From assembly GCF_026151335.1 (NCBI RefSeq), contig NZ_JAMQPP010000005.1: DNA of 64,000 nt. One strand, written 5' to 3'. The translations under genes and the position numbers were made by a program. Every line of letters begins with the position of its first letter. Within the stretch, counting starts at the first letter, position 1. This DNA comes from Leptospira_A soteropolitanensis (GTDB taxonomy: Bacteria; Spirochaetota; Leptospiria; Leptospirales; Leptospiraceae). Under the pieces are notes generated by a model. The model did no database searches. It had not been told where the DNA came from and saw nothing but the letters and a program-made list of their open reading frames with translations. Positions 26,305-36,646 of this stretch are shown piece after piece.

Positions 26305-27054
26305 ATGAGTGAAAGCATTAAATATACTTCAAAAAATATCGCAGAGTTCTATTCCAAGAATCGAATTAAATGGGATGATTTCTATAATTCGGAAAAGGCT
26401 ATTTTTGAAAATTCTATAGTCGATAATAATATTTCTGTTTTAGACCTTGGGTGTGGTTGCGGAGGACTTGGGATAGCCCTTAAGGAAAGGTTTGGTGTGG
26501 AAGATTACACGGGAATCGATATTCAAAATGAAGCGATTGAACTTGGTAAGTCATTGCAACCTCATGCAAATCTTTATGTTGATGATATCTTCAATTTACA
26601 AAATGAAAGTATCAAATCTCGCAAATTTGATTTAGTCGTTTCATTGAGTTGTATCGATTGGAATTTAAATTTTGATCAAACTTTGGGATCCGCTTGGAAT
26701 TTAGTTAAGGATGGTGGGGTTTTTATTTCTACATTTCGCCTAACGAATGCTTCTACAGTTGATGATATAAAGAAGTCATATCAGTATATTAATTTTGAAG
26801 GAAAATTTGAGGGAGAAATTGCGCCTTACGTAGTTTTAAATGTAAATGATTTGTTAGGCAAGTTAGCTTCTCTTGACCCCATTGAGTTAAAGGCAAACGG
26901 TTATTGGGGTCAACCTTCAAAATCTGCTAAAACTGTATATGAATCTTTATGTTTTTCGGCATTTGCTATTAGAAAGAAAAGGTTTAATGAGGGTTCAGAC
27001 TTTGAGATGTCATTAAAGCTCCCTCTTGATTTATTTCGCTCCAATTGTACTTAG
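26305..27054 (+). CDS. Class I SAM-dependent methyltransferase
   Basis: A 249-residue Rossmann-fold methyltransferase. Motif I is LDLGCGCGGLGIALKERFG, the acidic residue binding the SAM ribose is in YTGIDIQNEAI, and motif IV reads FDLVVSLSCIDW. The C-terminal part resembles small-molecule or sugar methyltransferases and has no further domain. The ATG lies three bases after the aminotransferase stop, so it belongs to the same transcript. The methyl acceptor cannot be deduced; an O- or N-methyl on the sugar built by the neighbours is likely. Confidence 0.8.
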   Translation: MSESIKYTSKNIAEFYSKNRIKWDDFYNSEKAIFENSIVDNNISVLDLGCGCGGLGIALKERFGVEDYTGIDIQNEAIELGKSLQPHANLYVDDIFNLQNESIKSRKFDLVVSLSCIDWNLNFDQTLGSAWNLVKDGGVFISTFRLTNASTVDDIKKSYQYINFEGKFEGEIAPYVVLNVNDLLGKLASLDPIELKANGYWGQPSKSAKTVYESLCFSAFAIRKKRFNEGSDFEMSLKLPLDLFRSNCT

Positions 27055-27063
27055 AATCAGGTT

Positions 27064-28887
27064 TTGAAAGTAAAAATTCTTCTATATCCTAAGTTTGGTT
27101 CAACAAATATCCAAGCACCCTGGCTTTATTTTGGATCTAACATCCAATTTTTCCAAATAGTTCAGTCGCAAACGAACTGGGTGGCACTTTCTCTAGCTGA
27201 GAGCATTCAATTTCAAAAAGAATATTTAATTCCGAAAGTTTTAAAGTTTGTTAAAGAACTTGGATTGCTAAATAAAAATTCGTTGTCCTGGGAAATGACC
27301 CAACTTGCGGGCAGGAATAACTTAGAGAGTCCTTTTTTTCTATCTGTTGTACAATTATCCGCAATCATTCAATTTATATTAAAGTATAACGTTGAATCTA
27401 CTAATGAACTCGTCGTTGTTTGTGAGGATTGTTTTTTAGCAAAATCACTTAGCCAGTCACTTAAAACAAAGAAAGTAAAAGTTGGTTTTCCTTTCTTTGC
27501 TTACTTCTTGGATCAGTTGTTTGAAGTTGTATATTCGATTGCCTATTTTTTATTTCAATTAGGTAGACAAGTCAGAAATCAATTCAAGTATTCTTGGCAG
27601 GCCAAGTTAACTAGAAATCAAAAGAGAGATTTTTCGAATGATAAAGAAGTATTGTTATTTCACCTTTGTTTAACGGAAAAGAATATACTTTCTGATGGCA
27701 AACTTACATGTAATTACTTTACGAGTCTTCTTGATTATTTAGAAAGCAAAGGAAAAAACATTGTAAGGATTCCGTGGCTTTTTTCAGTAAAAAGAATTCC
27801 TCTTCAAGTGACATTTGCGAAACTTCGTGAAAGTGGTTCCTGGATTCCAGAAGATTATTTAGGCTTATTTGATTATCTTTCTTCGTTTATGCGTAGTATC
27901 TTTTCAAGTTTTAGTTTGTTAAAAAGAACAAAATTTGATGGTTTGAATGTTACTGCTTTACTTGATCGAGAGTTTTGGTTACATTTTCGCTCTTCGCCAA
28001 ATTTAAATTCTTTTTATAAATATTACTTTGCACTTAAAGAGTCGTTTCCTAGCGCAAAACTTATACGTTCGTACGATCATTTTGAGAATATGCCTTTTGA
28101 GAAGGTGATACCCTTTTATTTCAGATCGCAAAAAGGTTTGGATTTTTTGCAAATAGGATACCATCATAGTTTAGTATCAAATGATTTTTGGGGTTACCAT
28201 CTATTTGAGGGAGAAGAATATTATAAACATTTCCCCGATTTTATCATAACAAATGGATCAATTGAAACTTCTAGATACCTACAAAAGCCAATTGATAAGA
28301 AACGAATTATTAGTGGTCCATCGTTACGTCAGAAATTTGCCTCACAGGAAGGATTGTTACATAAGAGAAAGGAACAACTTGCGATTCTTCTGTCTATGGA
28401 TATTGGAGCAAGTGTTGAAATCCTAACTTATTTTTCCAAATTAGACTCCTACTTTGTAGAGAAAGGAATTCAGGTTATCTTAAGAACACATCCTTTATTG
28501 CCAATGGAAGTTTTGGAAAAAAAGATTGCGAATTTGAAGATTCCTGAACATTGGAAAGTTTCAAAACGAGACTTATATGATGATCTATTCGAGAGTAAGT
28601 TTGCTGCAGTAATGGCTTCCGCTAGTATCATTGATGCTGTTCTTGCTGGCTGTATTCCCATTCCTGTGCGTCGATTATTGGATTTTGATTGGAATGGACT
28701 CGATTTTCTTTCAGAAAAACATAGAATACTACATTCAGTAAGCGGTGAAAAATTAAAGGATCATTTTTTATATTTAGATTCTATGAATCCTGTTGATCTA
28801 GAGAAAGAAATTAAGGCTGTATTGAATAGTTTGTATACAGGGATTAATACCGACGAAAAAAAATTAAAGGATATGTTTCTTATATAA
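27064..28887 (+). CDS. Large GT-B-like putative glycosyltransferase with HP motif
   Basis: A 607-residue protein I cannot assign to a named family. Apart from one hydrophobic stretch near residues 150-165, it looks cytoplasmic. Two features of the polysialyltransferase/KpsC/KpsS/LIC12162 type of GT-B enzymes are visible: an HP motif in RTHPLLP (474-480) and a serine-rich loop ASAS (518-521) followed by AVLAGCIP. In those enzymes the motifs bind the CMP-nonulosonate donor. Following a NeuA-like synthetase, it may transfer the second activated acidic sugar. Start TTG. Confidence 0.6.
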   Translation: MKVKILLYPKFGSTNIQAPWLYFGSNIQFFQIVQSQTNWVALSLAESIQFQKEYLIPKVLKFVKELGLLNKNSLSWEMTQLAGRNNLESPFFLSVVQLSAIIQFILKYNVESTNELVVVCEDCFLAKSLSQSLKTKKVKVGFPFFAYFLDQLFEVVYSIAYFLFQLGRQVRNQFKYSWQAKLTRNQKRDFSNDKEVLLFHLCLTEKNILSDGKLTCNYFTSLLDYLESKGKNIVRIPWLFSVKRIPLQVTFAKLRESGSWIPEDYLGLFDYLSSFMRSIFSSFSLLKRTKFDGLNVTALLDREFWLHFRSSPNLNSFYKYYFALKESFPSAKLIRSYDHFENMPFEKVIPFYFRSQKGLDFLQIGYHHSLVSNDFWGYHLFEGEEYYKHFPDFIITNGSIETSRYLQKPIDKKRIISGPSLRQKFASQEGLLHKRKEQLAILLSMDIGASVEILTYFSKLDSYFVEKGIQVILRTHPLLPMEVLEKKIANLKIPEHWKVSKRDLYDDLFESKFAAVMASASIIDAVLAGCIPIPVRRLLDFDWNGLDFLSEKHRILHSVSGEKLKDHFLYLDSMNPVDLEKEIKAVLNSLYTGINTDEKKLKDMFLI

Positions 28888-28907
28888 TTTTATTTTAAGA
28901 AAGTTTT

Positions 28908-30011
28908 ATGATAACAAAATCAACATTCAAAGATAAGAAAGTCATTGTTACTGGGCATACAGGTTTTAAAGGATCTTGGTTAAGCTTGTGGTTGCTTAGT
29001 CTCGGTGCAAAGGTTGTTGGCGTTTCCAATGGGATACCAACTAACCCATCTAATTTTGAAGCATTAAATTTAACAAAAGATATATTGGATATTCGAATTG
29101 ACATCAGGGATTCAGTTGCATTAAAAAATGTAATTTTGCAGGAAAAACCTGATTTTTTGTTTCACCTGGCAGCTCAGCCTTTAGTTAGATTATCTTACAG
29201 TGATCCGCTATTAACCTATTCCTCGAATGTTATGGGTACCGCGAATGTACTCGAAGCTTTGAGAGAGTATGATAAACCTTGTAATGTAGTAATGATCACA
29301 AGTGACAAAGCATATGACAACGTGGAATGGATTTGGGGATATCGTGAAAACGATGCTTTGGGCGGTGCTGATCCTTATAGCGCTTCTAAGGGCGCCGCAG
29401 AATTAGTAATTAAGTCTTACATTAAATCTTTTTTTTCAGGTAAGGATTCGAATATTAAAATAGGTATCGCTAGGGCAGGAAATGTAATAGGTGGTGGTGA
29501 TTGGGCTCTCGATCGAATTGTTCCTGATGTCGTGACTGCGTGGTCGAAAGGTGAGGTTGTTCAACTTAGAAATCCTAATGCAACTAGACCCTGGCAACAT
29601 GTTTTAGAACCATTAAGTGGTTATTTAAATTTAGCAATTGCTTTAGCATCTGATGAAAAGGTTCATGGTGAGGCTTTTAATTTTGGTCCTCCAGCAGAGA
29701 ATAATCATTCGGTAATCGAACTAGTAAGGGAGATGAGTCAATATTGGGAGCAAGTTGAATTTCAGGATATATCGACTGTTTATCGTGGACCATATGAATC
29801 CGGGTTGTTGAAGTTAAACTGTGATAAAGCTCTCTTTTATTTCGGATGGAAGGCTACTTGGGATTTTACTACAACGATAAAAATGACGTCCCAAGGATAT
29901 AAAAGTTTTATCGAGGACAAAGGTAATGTAAGCGATTTTTTCTTAAGGCAAATTAGAGAGTATTGTGATAATGCTATGAGTAAAAGTATTCCTTGGGTTA
30001 CTTCTCTATGA
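28908..30011 (+). CDS. rfbG: CDP-glucose 4,6-dehydratase
   Basis: A 367-residue extended short-chain dehydrogenase making CDP-4-keto-6-deoxyglucose. The N-terminal TGHTGFKGSWLSLWL (15-29) is characteristic of CDP-glucose dehydratases, as are ITSDKAYDN and WGYREND. The catalytic Tyr-X3-Lys is in PYSASKGAAE. The usual gene order rfbF-rfbG is inverted here: dehydratase, epimerase, then cytidylyltransferase. It overlaps the epimerase gene by four bases. A short AT-rich gap separates it from the preceding transferase. Confidence 0.93.
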   Translation: MITKSTFKDKKVIVTGHTGFKGSWLSLWLLSLGAKVVGVSNGIPTNPSNFEALNLTKDILDIRIDIRDSVALKNVILQEKPDFLFHLAAQPLVRLSYSDPLLTYSSNVMGTANVLEALREYDKPCNVVMITSDKAYDNVEWIWGYRENDALGGADPYSASKGAAELVIKSYIKSFFSGKDSNIKIGIARAGNVIGGGDWALDRIVPDVVTAWSKGEVVQLRNPNATRPWQHVLEPLSGYLNLAIALASDEKVHGEAFNFGPPAENNHSVIELVREMSQYWEQVEFQDISTVYRGPYESGLLKLNCDKALFYFGWKATWDFTTTIKMTSQGYKSFIEDKGNVSDFFLRQIREYCDNAMSKSIPWVTSL

Positions 30012-30469
30012 TTTTTAAAGATTTTGAAGAAATGCAGGATATTACTGTAACTTCCTTAAGTATAATTAAAGGCTTAAAGGGAGACGTAAGACATGCGATG
30101 AAAAAAAGTGATTCAAGTTTCACTGGTTTTGGTGAGGCATATTTCTCTACTATAAAAAATGGAGAAATTAAAGGATGGAAGAGGCACAATCAGGCAACAT
30201 TAAATTTAGTATTGGCTTTTGGAGAAGTGGTTCTTTTTGCTTATGATGATAGACCTACATCTAAGTCATATGGATTTCTAGCAAAGATTGTTATTTCATT
30301 AGGAAATTATAAAAGGCTTACGATTGGACCTGGACTTTGGGTAGCTTTCTCTGGATCAGAGGAATTGAGTGCGATTCTTAATATATGCGATTTAGAACAT
30401 GATCCTTCGGAAGCGGATAACAGAGAAATTGGCGATGAACTATTGCCTGATTTAAGGAGATTTATTTGA
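30008..30469 (+). CDS. RmlC-like (dTDP-4-dehydrorhamnose 3,5-epimerase family) sugar epimerase
   Basis: A 153-residue cupin of the RfbC/RmlC family. The histidine-containing strand IKGWKRHNQAT, LVLAFGEVVLFAYDDRPTS and IGPGLWVAFSG mark the cupin core. It should epimerise the 4-keto sugar made by the CDP-glucose dehydratase. The ATG in the overlap ATGA at 30008 is chosen over an in-frame TTG at 29993. There is no CDP-4-keto-6-deoxyglucose-3-dehydrase (E1) or E3 reductase nearby, so the product is probably a 6-deoxyhexose and not a 3,6-dideoxyhexose. Confidence 0.82.
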   Translation: MIFKDFEEMQDITVTSLSIIKGLKGDVRHAMKKSDSSFTGFGEAYFSTIKNGEIKGWKRHNQATLNLVLAFGEVVLFAYDDRPTSKSYGFLAKIVISLGNYKRLTIGPGLWVAFSGSEELSAILNICDLEHDPSEADNREIGDELLPDLRRFI

Positions 30470-31233
30470 AAACTATCATTCTTGCTGGCGGATTTGGAAC
30501 TCGACTTGCTGAATATACCGATGTAATTCCGAAACCAATGGTTACTATCGGAAATAAGCCGATGTTATGGCACATTATGAAGTCATATTCCTTTCACGGG
30601 TATAAGGACTTTGTTCTTGCCTTAGGATATAAGGCTGAATTAGTAAAGGATTATTTTTTAAATTATTATAAGTTAAGTTCTGATTTTACAGTAAATTTGA
30701 AGAATGGAGAAATCGATTTTTTAAATATTTCTGAAGCTTTAGATTGGAAGGTAACATTAGTTGATACAGGTCTTAAGACACTGACAGGCGGAAGGGTCAA
30801 AAGGTTAAAGGAATATATTGGAAATCAAACATTTATGTTAACTTATGGAGATGGGTTATCAAATGTTAATATTGCAGAACTTGTTAAATTTCATAAAAGC
30901 CACGGTAAAATGGTAACAGTAACGGCTGTCCATCCCAGCGCTCGGTTTGGTGAACTGGAGATTCACGATTCGCTTGTTAAGAGTTTTCAGGAAAAACCAC
31001 AAACAAATCAAGGATGGATCAATGGTGGATATTTTGTAATAAATCCGGATTTTTTTGATTTAATTGAAGGAGATCAAACTCTTTTAGAAAAAGATCCACT
31101 TGAATTGGCAGCAAAAAAAGGCGAATTAATGGCCTTCCAGCATGACGGATTTTGGCAATGTATGGACACAAAACGCGATCGCGATTACCTAGAAGAACTA
31201 TGGAAAGCAGGGGCACCATGGATAAAAACATAG
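30466..31233 (+). CDS. rfbF: Glucose-1-phosphate cytidylyltransferase
   Basis: A 255-residue nucleotidyltransferase that makes CDP-glucose from glucose-1-phosphate and CTP. The nucleotide loop LAGGFGTRLAEYTDVIPKPM (6-25) is the RfbF signature, and WQCMDTKRDRDYLEELW at the C-terminus is also typical. The TTG start overlaps the epimerase stop and has AAGGAGA upstream. It supplies the substrate for the dehydratase two genes upstream. The 3' end overlaps the next glycosyltransferase by 16 bases. Confidence 0.94.
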   Translation: MKTIILAGGFGTRLAEYTDVIPKPMVTIGNKPMLWHIMKSYSFHGYKDFVLALGYKAELVKDYFLNYYKLSSDFTVNLKNGEIDFLNISEALDWKVTLVDTGLKTLTGGRVKRLKEYIGNQTFMLTYGDGLSNVNIAELVKFHKSHGKMVTVTAVHPSARFGELEIHDSLVKSFQEKPQTNQGWINGGYFVINPDFFDLIEGDQTLLEKDPLELAAKKGELMAFQHDGFWQCMDTKRDRDYLEELWKAGAPWIKT

Positions 31234-32111
31234 GTGTTCCTTTTGTATCGGTAGTTATACCAACGTATAACAGAGCTTTTGAAATAAAGAAAGCTATCCA
31301 ATCGGTAATTGCGCAAGATTATAACAACTGGGAGCTTGTCATTGTAGATAATAATTCAACTGATCAAACGGATTCTGTTATTAAAGAATTTGATGAAAAA
31401 AGAATCAGAATTCTAAAAATTAACAATAACGGGTCAATTGGTAAATCCAGAAATTTAGGTATTAAAAATTCTAAAGGTGATTGGATAGCTTTTCTGGATT
31501 CTGATGATTGGTGGTATCCTACAAAATTGTCCGATTCTTTAAAAGAGATAAGTGATGCTACGGATATCATATATCATGATTTAGATATTGTTGAAAGTAG
31601 AGACTCGGACAAAAAAGCTCCAAGTGTAATTAAAGGTAAAGTGTTGAATTCACCAATTTTAAGAAATTTGTTGGTTGGTGGAAATGTAATCGCGAATTCA
31701 TCAGTAATGGTGAGAAAAAGTATCCTTGAAAAGATAGGATATATAAGCGAGGATATGAATATTAATCCATCGGTAGATTACAACACTTGGCTAAAAGTTG
31801 CCAGCGTTACCGAAAAATTTAAATATTTACCAAAAAGTTTAGGTGCCTATTTGATTCATCCTGGCGGCGAATCACAGAGGGATATGTCTGTTTCGATACG
31901 ATATGCTATGGATCAGTTCTTAGAAACTCTTAGTGATAAAGATCGGAAAATTGTAGAGCGAAATATACGTTATGTTCACGCAAGATACTTGTTTAAAAAA
32001 GAAAAATATGCTGATTCCATCATTGCTTTAAAAAAATGTTTTTCGCTCGGTAACTTTGCGATGACTTTAAAGGTAACCATTATGTTGTTACTTGCTACAT
32101 TAAGAAAGTAA
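31218..32111 (+). CDS. Family 2 glycosyltransferase
   Basis: A 297-residue GT-A glycosyltransferase. The N-terminal strand VSVVIPTYNRAFEIKKAI and the metal-binding AFLDSDDWW place it in GT2. I start it at ATG 31218, giving the normal N-terminus; the frame is open to a TTG at 31152, but that would put 22 non-homologous residues inside rfbF. An AGGGG lies just upstream. Placement after the CDP-6-deoxyhexose genes suggests that it may transfer that sugar, which is an inference only. Confidence 0.87.
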   Translation: MDKNIGVPFVSVVIPTYNRAFEIKKAIQSVIAQDYNNWELVIVDNNSTDQTDSVIKEFDEKRIRILKINNNGSIGKSRNLGIKNSKGDWIAFLDSDDWWYPTKLSDSLKEISDATDIIYHDLDIVESRDSDKKAPSVIKGKVLNSPILRNLLVGGNVIANSSVMVRKSILEKIGYISEDMNINPSVDYNTWLKVASVTEKFKYLPKSLGAYLIHPGGESQRDMSVSIRYAMDQFLETLSDKDRKIVERNIRYVHARYLFKKEKYADSIIALKKCFSLGNFAMTLKVTIMLLLATLRK

Positions 32112-32138
32112 CTAAAACAATTTACTTTATTGAAATTC

Positions 32139-33275
32139 ATGAATCTTGCAATTGAAGCTTCGAATATAGTCGATGGAGGTGGCCTCAATCATCTTCGTGA
32201 ACTTTTGAATCAACCTGAGATTGCCACGAAAGAAATTTCAAAAATCGTTATATGGTCAAGCGAAAATACCTTAAAACTCATTCCTGACTCTACTATAGTA
32301 ATCAAAAAAACAAATCCATTTTTAAATTCAGGTAAACTAAAAAGATTTATCTGGCAGCTCCTTTATTCTAAGGATGAATTTAAAGAGAATGCAATTGACC
32401 TTGTTTTTGTTCCAGGTGGAATTTTTTTAGGAAGTTATTCTGTTCCTGTCATATCAATGAGTCAAAATATGCTGTTATATGAATGGCGAGAAATGGCTAG
32501 GTATGGTTTTTCTTCAGGTTTTTTAAGGTTATTTTTTCTTTTTTTCCTCCAATCTTATAGCTTTATCAGATCTAAATCGATTTTGTTTCTGACCGAATAT
32601 GCAAAGAACACAATCACCAAAAAGTTACGGCTAAACCCGGATAAATCTGTTGTGATACCCCACGGAATCAATGATAGGTTTTCAGAATCTGCGCATAAAC
32701 CAAAAACATTGGCTAAAAAGGATAGTTTTGATTTGTTGTATGTTTCCTTTATTGGAATGTACAAACACCAATGGAAAGTCGTAGAAGCTATTTCCTCTCT
32801 TCGCGATATGGGTTATGATCTAAAACTGACTCTCGTGGGAAATGTGGTGGATACAATGGCTGGGAATCTACTCAAGGCATCTTTAGAAAAGTATGATCCA
32901 AAAAGAGAATTTGTAAATCATAAGTTAAACATTGGCTATGAAGAGATTCATAAGGAATACAAAGATGCCGATCTATTTATTTATGCATCTTCTTGTGAAA
33001 ACATGCCAATGATTCTCATGGAAGCCATGAGGTCGTCTCTTCCGATTTTGAGTTCAAAGATGGGCCCCATGCCAGAAATTTTAGGGGAAGCTGGGGAATA
33101 TTTTGACCCGACAAATGCTACGGATTTAGTAAAAAAAATAGATTTAGTTTTGAAGAGCAAGGAAAGACTGGGCGAGATGGCAGAAATAGCATACCAGAAA
33201 TCACTTGCTTTTACTTGGAAAAACACACAAAAACTTACGTTCTCATATTTTATGAAAGTATATAGAGAATTTTAA
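32139..33275 (+). CDS. Family 4 glycosyltransferase
   Basis: A 378-residue GT-B glycosyltransferase of the GT4 group. The N-terminus NLAIEASNIVDGGGLNHLRE has the acceptor-side glycine loop. The donor-binding E-X7-E region is in FIYASSCENMPMILMEAMRS. The family is retaining and uses nucleotide-diphospho sugars. An in-frame TTG at 32130, three codons earlier, is an equally possible start. A 16-base gap separates it from fnlA. Confidence 0.87.
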   Translation: MNLAIEASNIVDGGGLNHLRELLNQPEIATKEISKIVIWSSENTLKLIPDSTIVIKKTNPFLNSGKLKRFIWQLLYSKDEFKENAIDLVFVPGGIFLGSYSVPVISMSQNMLLYEWREMARYGFSSGFLRLFFLFFLQSYSFIRSKSILFLTEYAKNTITKKLRLNPDKSVVIPHGINDRFSESAHKPKTLAKKDSFDLLYVSFIGMYKHQWKVVEAISSLRDMGYDLKLTLVGNVVDTMAGNLLKASLEKYDPKREFVNHKLNIGYEEIHKEYKDADLFIYASSCENMPMILMEAMRSSLPILSSKMGPMPEILGEAGEYFDPTNATDLVKKIDLVLKSKERLGEMAEIAYQKSLAFTWKNTQKLTFSYFMKVYREF

Positions 33276-33291
33276 CAAAGAGGATTCCCGC

Positions 33292-34326
33292 TTGTTTAAT
33301 AATAAAACACTACTCATTACAGGTGGAACTGGTTCTTTCGGGAAAGCAGTTCTCAATCGATTTTTAAGTTCAGAGATTAAAGAGATCCGGATTTTTAGTC
33401 GCGATGAAAAAAAACAGGATGATCTACGAAAGAAATACAATAATCCCAAGATTAAGTTTTTTTTAGGAGACGTGCGAGATGCATCTTCTTTGACAGGTGC
33501 TTTTTCAGGGGTAGATTATATTTTTCATGCAGCTGCTTTGAAGCAGGTTCCATCCTGTGAATTTTTCCCTATGGAAGCATTTAAAACAAATGTGATGGGA
33601 ACAGAAAATGTTTTGCAGGTAGCCTATGATCTTGGTGTCAAAAAGGTAATTTGTTTAAGCACAGATAAGGCAGTTTACCCCATTAATGCTATGGGAATTT
33701 CGAAGGCCATGATGGAAAAAGTAATGGTGGCTAAAACAAGAAATTTCGATGAAGCTCGTATGATTGTTTGTGGAACCAGGTATGGAAATGTGATGGCATC
33801 TCGTGGTTCTGTGATCCCGCTTTTTATCGACCAACTTTTAAAGAAACAGGCATTTACGATAACCGATCCGAATATGACTCGCTTTATGATGACTTTGGAT
33901 GACGCTGTCGAACTTGTCTTATATGCATTTGAAAACGGAAACAATGGAGATATCTTTGTTCAAAAATCTCCGGCAGCGACAATAGAAATTTTAGCAAAAG
34001 CAATCCTTGATCTTTTTAACAAAAAAGATCATCCCATAAAAACAATTGGCACAAGACATGGTGAAAAATTGTATGAAACACTTCTTAGTCGGGAAGAAAT
34101 CACTTCTGCAGAAGACATGGGCGATTATTTCAGAGTTCCTCCTGATCTACGGGATTTGAACTACGATAAATTCGTAGAGAAGGGGGAAGGAAAAATTTCC
34201 ATCACGGAAGATTATAATTCTCATAACACAAACAGACTCAATTTGGAAGAAATGAAAGCTCTATTACTAAAACTTTCGTTTATACGAGACATTCTGGATG
34301 GGAAAGAGGCGGAAACTTGGGATTAA
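33292..34326 (+). CDS. fnlA: UDP-GlcNAc 4,6-dehydratase/5,3-epimerase of the FnlA/CapE type
   Basis: A 344-residue short-chain dehydrogenase that starts UDP-N-acetyl-L-fucosamine synthesis from UDP-GlcNAc. The NAD(P) motif is GGTGSFG at 11-17. In place of the usual catalytic Tyr-X3-Lys there is Met134-X3-Lys138 (MGISK), the arrangement known from CapE and FnlA, which separates it from PseB. Further hallmarks are LKQVPSCEFFPMEA, STDKAVYPINAM and TRYGNVMASRGSV. Start TTG with an AGAGGA ribosome site. fnlB and fnlC follow in order. Confidence 0.94.
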   Translation: MFNNKTLLITGGTGSFGKAVLNRFLSSEIKEIRIFSRDEKKQDDLRKKYNNPKIKFFLGDVRDASSLTGAFSGVDYIFHAAALKQVPSCEFFPMEAFKTNVMGTENVLQVAYDLGVKKVICLSTDKAVYPINAMGISKAMMEKVMVAKTRNFDEARMIVCGTRYGNVMASRGSVIPLFIDQLLKKQAFTITDPNMTRFMMTLDDAVELVLYAFENGNNGDIFVQKSPAATIEILAKAILDLFNKKDHPIKTIGTRHGEKLYETLLSREEITSAEDMGDYFRVPPDLRDLNYDKFVEKGEGKISITEDYNSHNTNRLNLEEMKALLLKLSFIRDILDGKEAETWD

Positions 34327-34389
34327 GCTTTTTTTCGTTATGATTTCGAAACTAAATTTTGCTAAATGTCCCTAGGATTAACTATTTAA

Positions 34390-35495
34390 ATGAAAATACT
34401 CATTACAGGAGCGGATGGATTTGTTGCATCAAACCTTCGTATCCATATATCTCAAAATAAGAATCATGAGATACTGTTGCACAATAAAAAAACAACAGAA
34501 AGTGAGTTATATGATTTTTTAGGAAGGGCAGATTTTATTTTTCATTTAGCGGGCGTGAATCGACCTTTATCAGAGAATGAATTTAACATCGGCAACGCTG
34601 ATTTAACAAAACAAATTGTTAGTCACTTGGAGGACTTGAACAAAAGAACCCCCATAGTTTTTTCCTCTTCGATTCAAGCATTACTTACAAATCCGTATGG
34701 AATTTCAAAGAAACAAGGTGAAGACTTTATTTTAGAGTATAGTAAAAGGACATGCGCATCGGTTTACATCTACCGGTTACCCAATTTGTTTGGGAAATTT
34801 TCAAAACCAAATTATAACTCTGTTGTAGCAACCTTCTGTTATAATGTTTCAAGGTCCTTACCAATTGTTGTCAATGACAGAGATAAAGAGTTGAATCTTT
34901 GTTTTGTTGATGATTTGGTTGCTAGTTTTCTAGATGTTTTGGAAAATAAGTTAGTTACTGGGTTTGTTGAAGTGACACCAATTTATAACGTCACACTTGG
35001 GACATTGGCAGATTTAATAACAAGCTTTCGAGACAATAGGGAAAAATTATTGATCGAAAACGTAGGCCAAGGATTCATTAGGGCTTTATATTCGACCTAT
35101 GTTAGCTTTTTACCGATATCCTCCTGTAGTTATTCTATACCTAAATATGAAGATCCAAGAGGTTCATTTGTTGAGATGTTGAAAACAAAAGAATCTGGCC
35201 AGTTTTCTTTTTTTTCAGCATTACCAGGTGTTACACGGGGAAGACATTATCATCATACCAAAACTGAAAAGTTTTTAATTATTAGAGGTAAGGCGCTGTT
35301 TCGTTTCCAGCATCTGATTACAAAGGAATATTATGAGTTAGTGGTAACTGACAAGGAGCCAACAATAGTTGATACGATTCCAGGTTGGACCCATGATATA
35401 ACGAATATAGGTGAAAATGAATTGATCGTTATGCTTTGGGCAAACGAAGTTTTTAATCGGGAACTACCAGATACCATTTCGGCTGAAATAACAAA

Positions 35496-35499
<4 letters not shown>
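34390..35499 (+). CDS. fnlB: UDP-N-acetyl-sugar reductase/epimerase of the FnlB/WbjC/CapF type, with C-terminal cupin
   Basis: A 369-residue bifunctional enzyme for the second stage of UDP-L-FucNAc synthesis. The N-terminal short-chain dehydrogenase (about 1-240) has GADGFVASNL and a Tyr-X3-Lys in YGISKKQGE. The C-terminal cupin (about 250-369) has histidines in GRHYHHTKTEKF and PGWTHDITN. In CapF, the cupin epimerises and the dehydrogenase reduces the keto sugar with NADPH. It overlaps fnlC by four bases (ATGA). A 63-base gap follows fnlA. Confidence 0.92.
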
Positions 35500-36626
<1,127 letters not shown>

Positions 36627-36646
36627 TTACCTCGCTTATTAATTAA

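Noticed and set aside
33292..34326. Considered as PseB
   Set aside because: The Met134-X3-Lys138 active site, LKQVPSCEFFPMEA, and the fnlB-fnlC neighbours identify FnlA/CapE.
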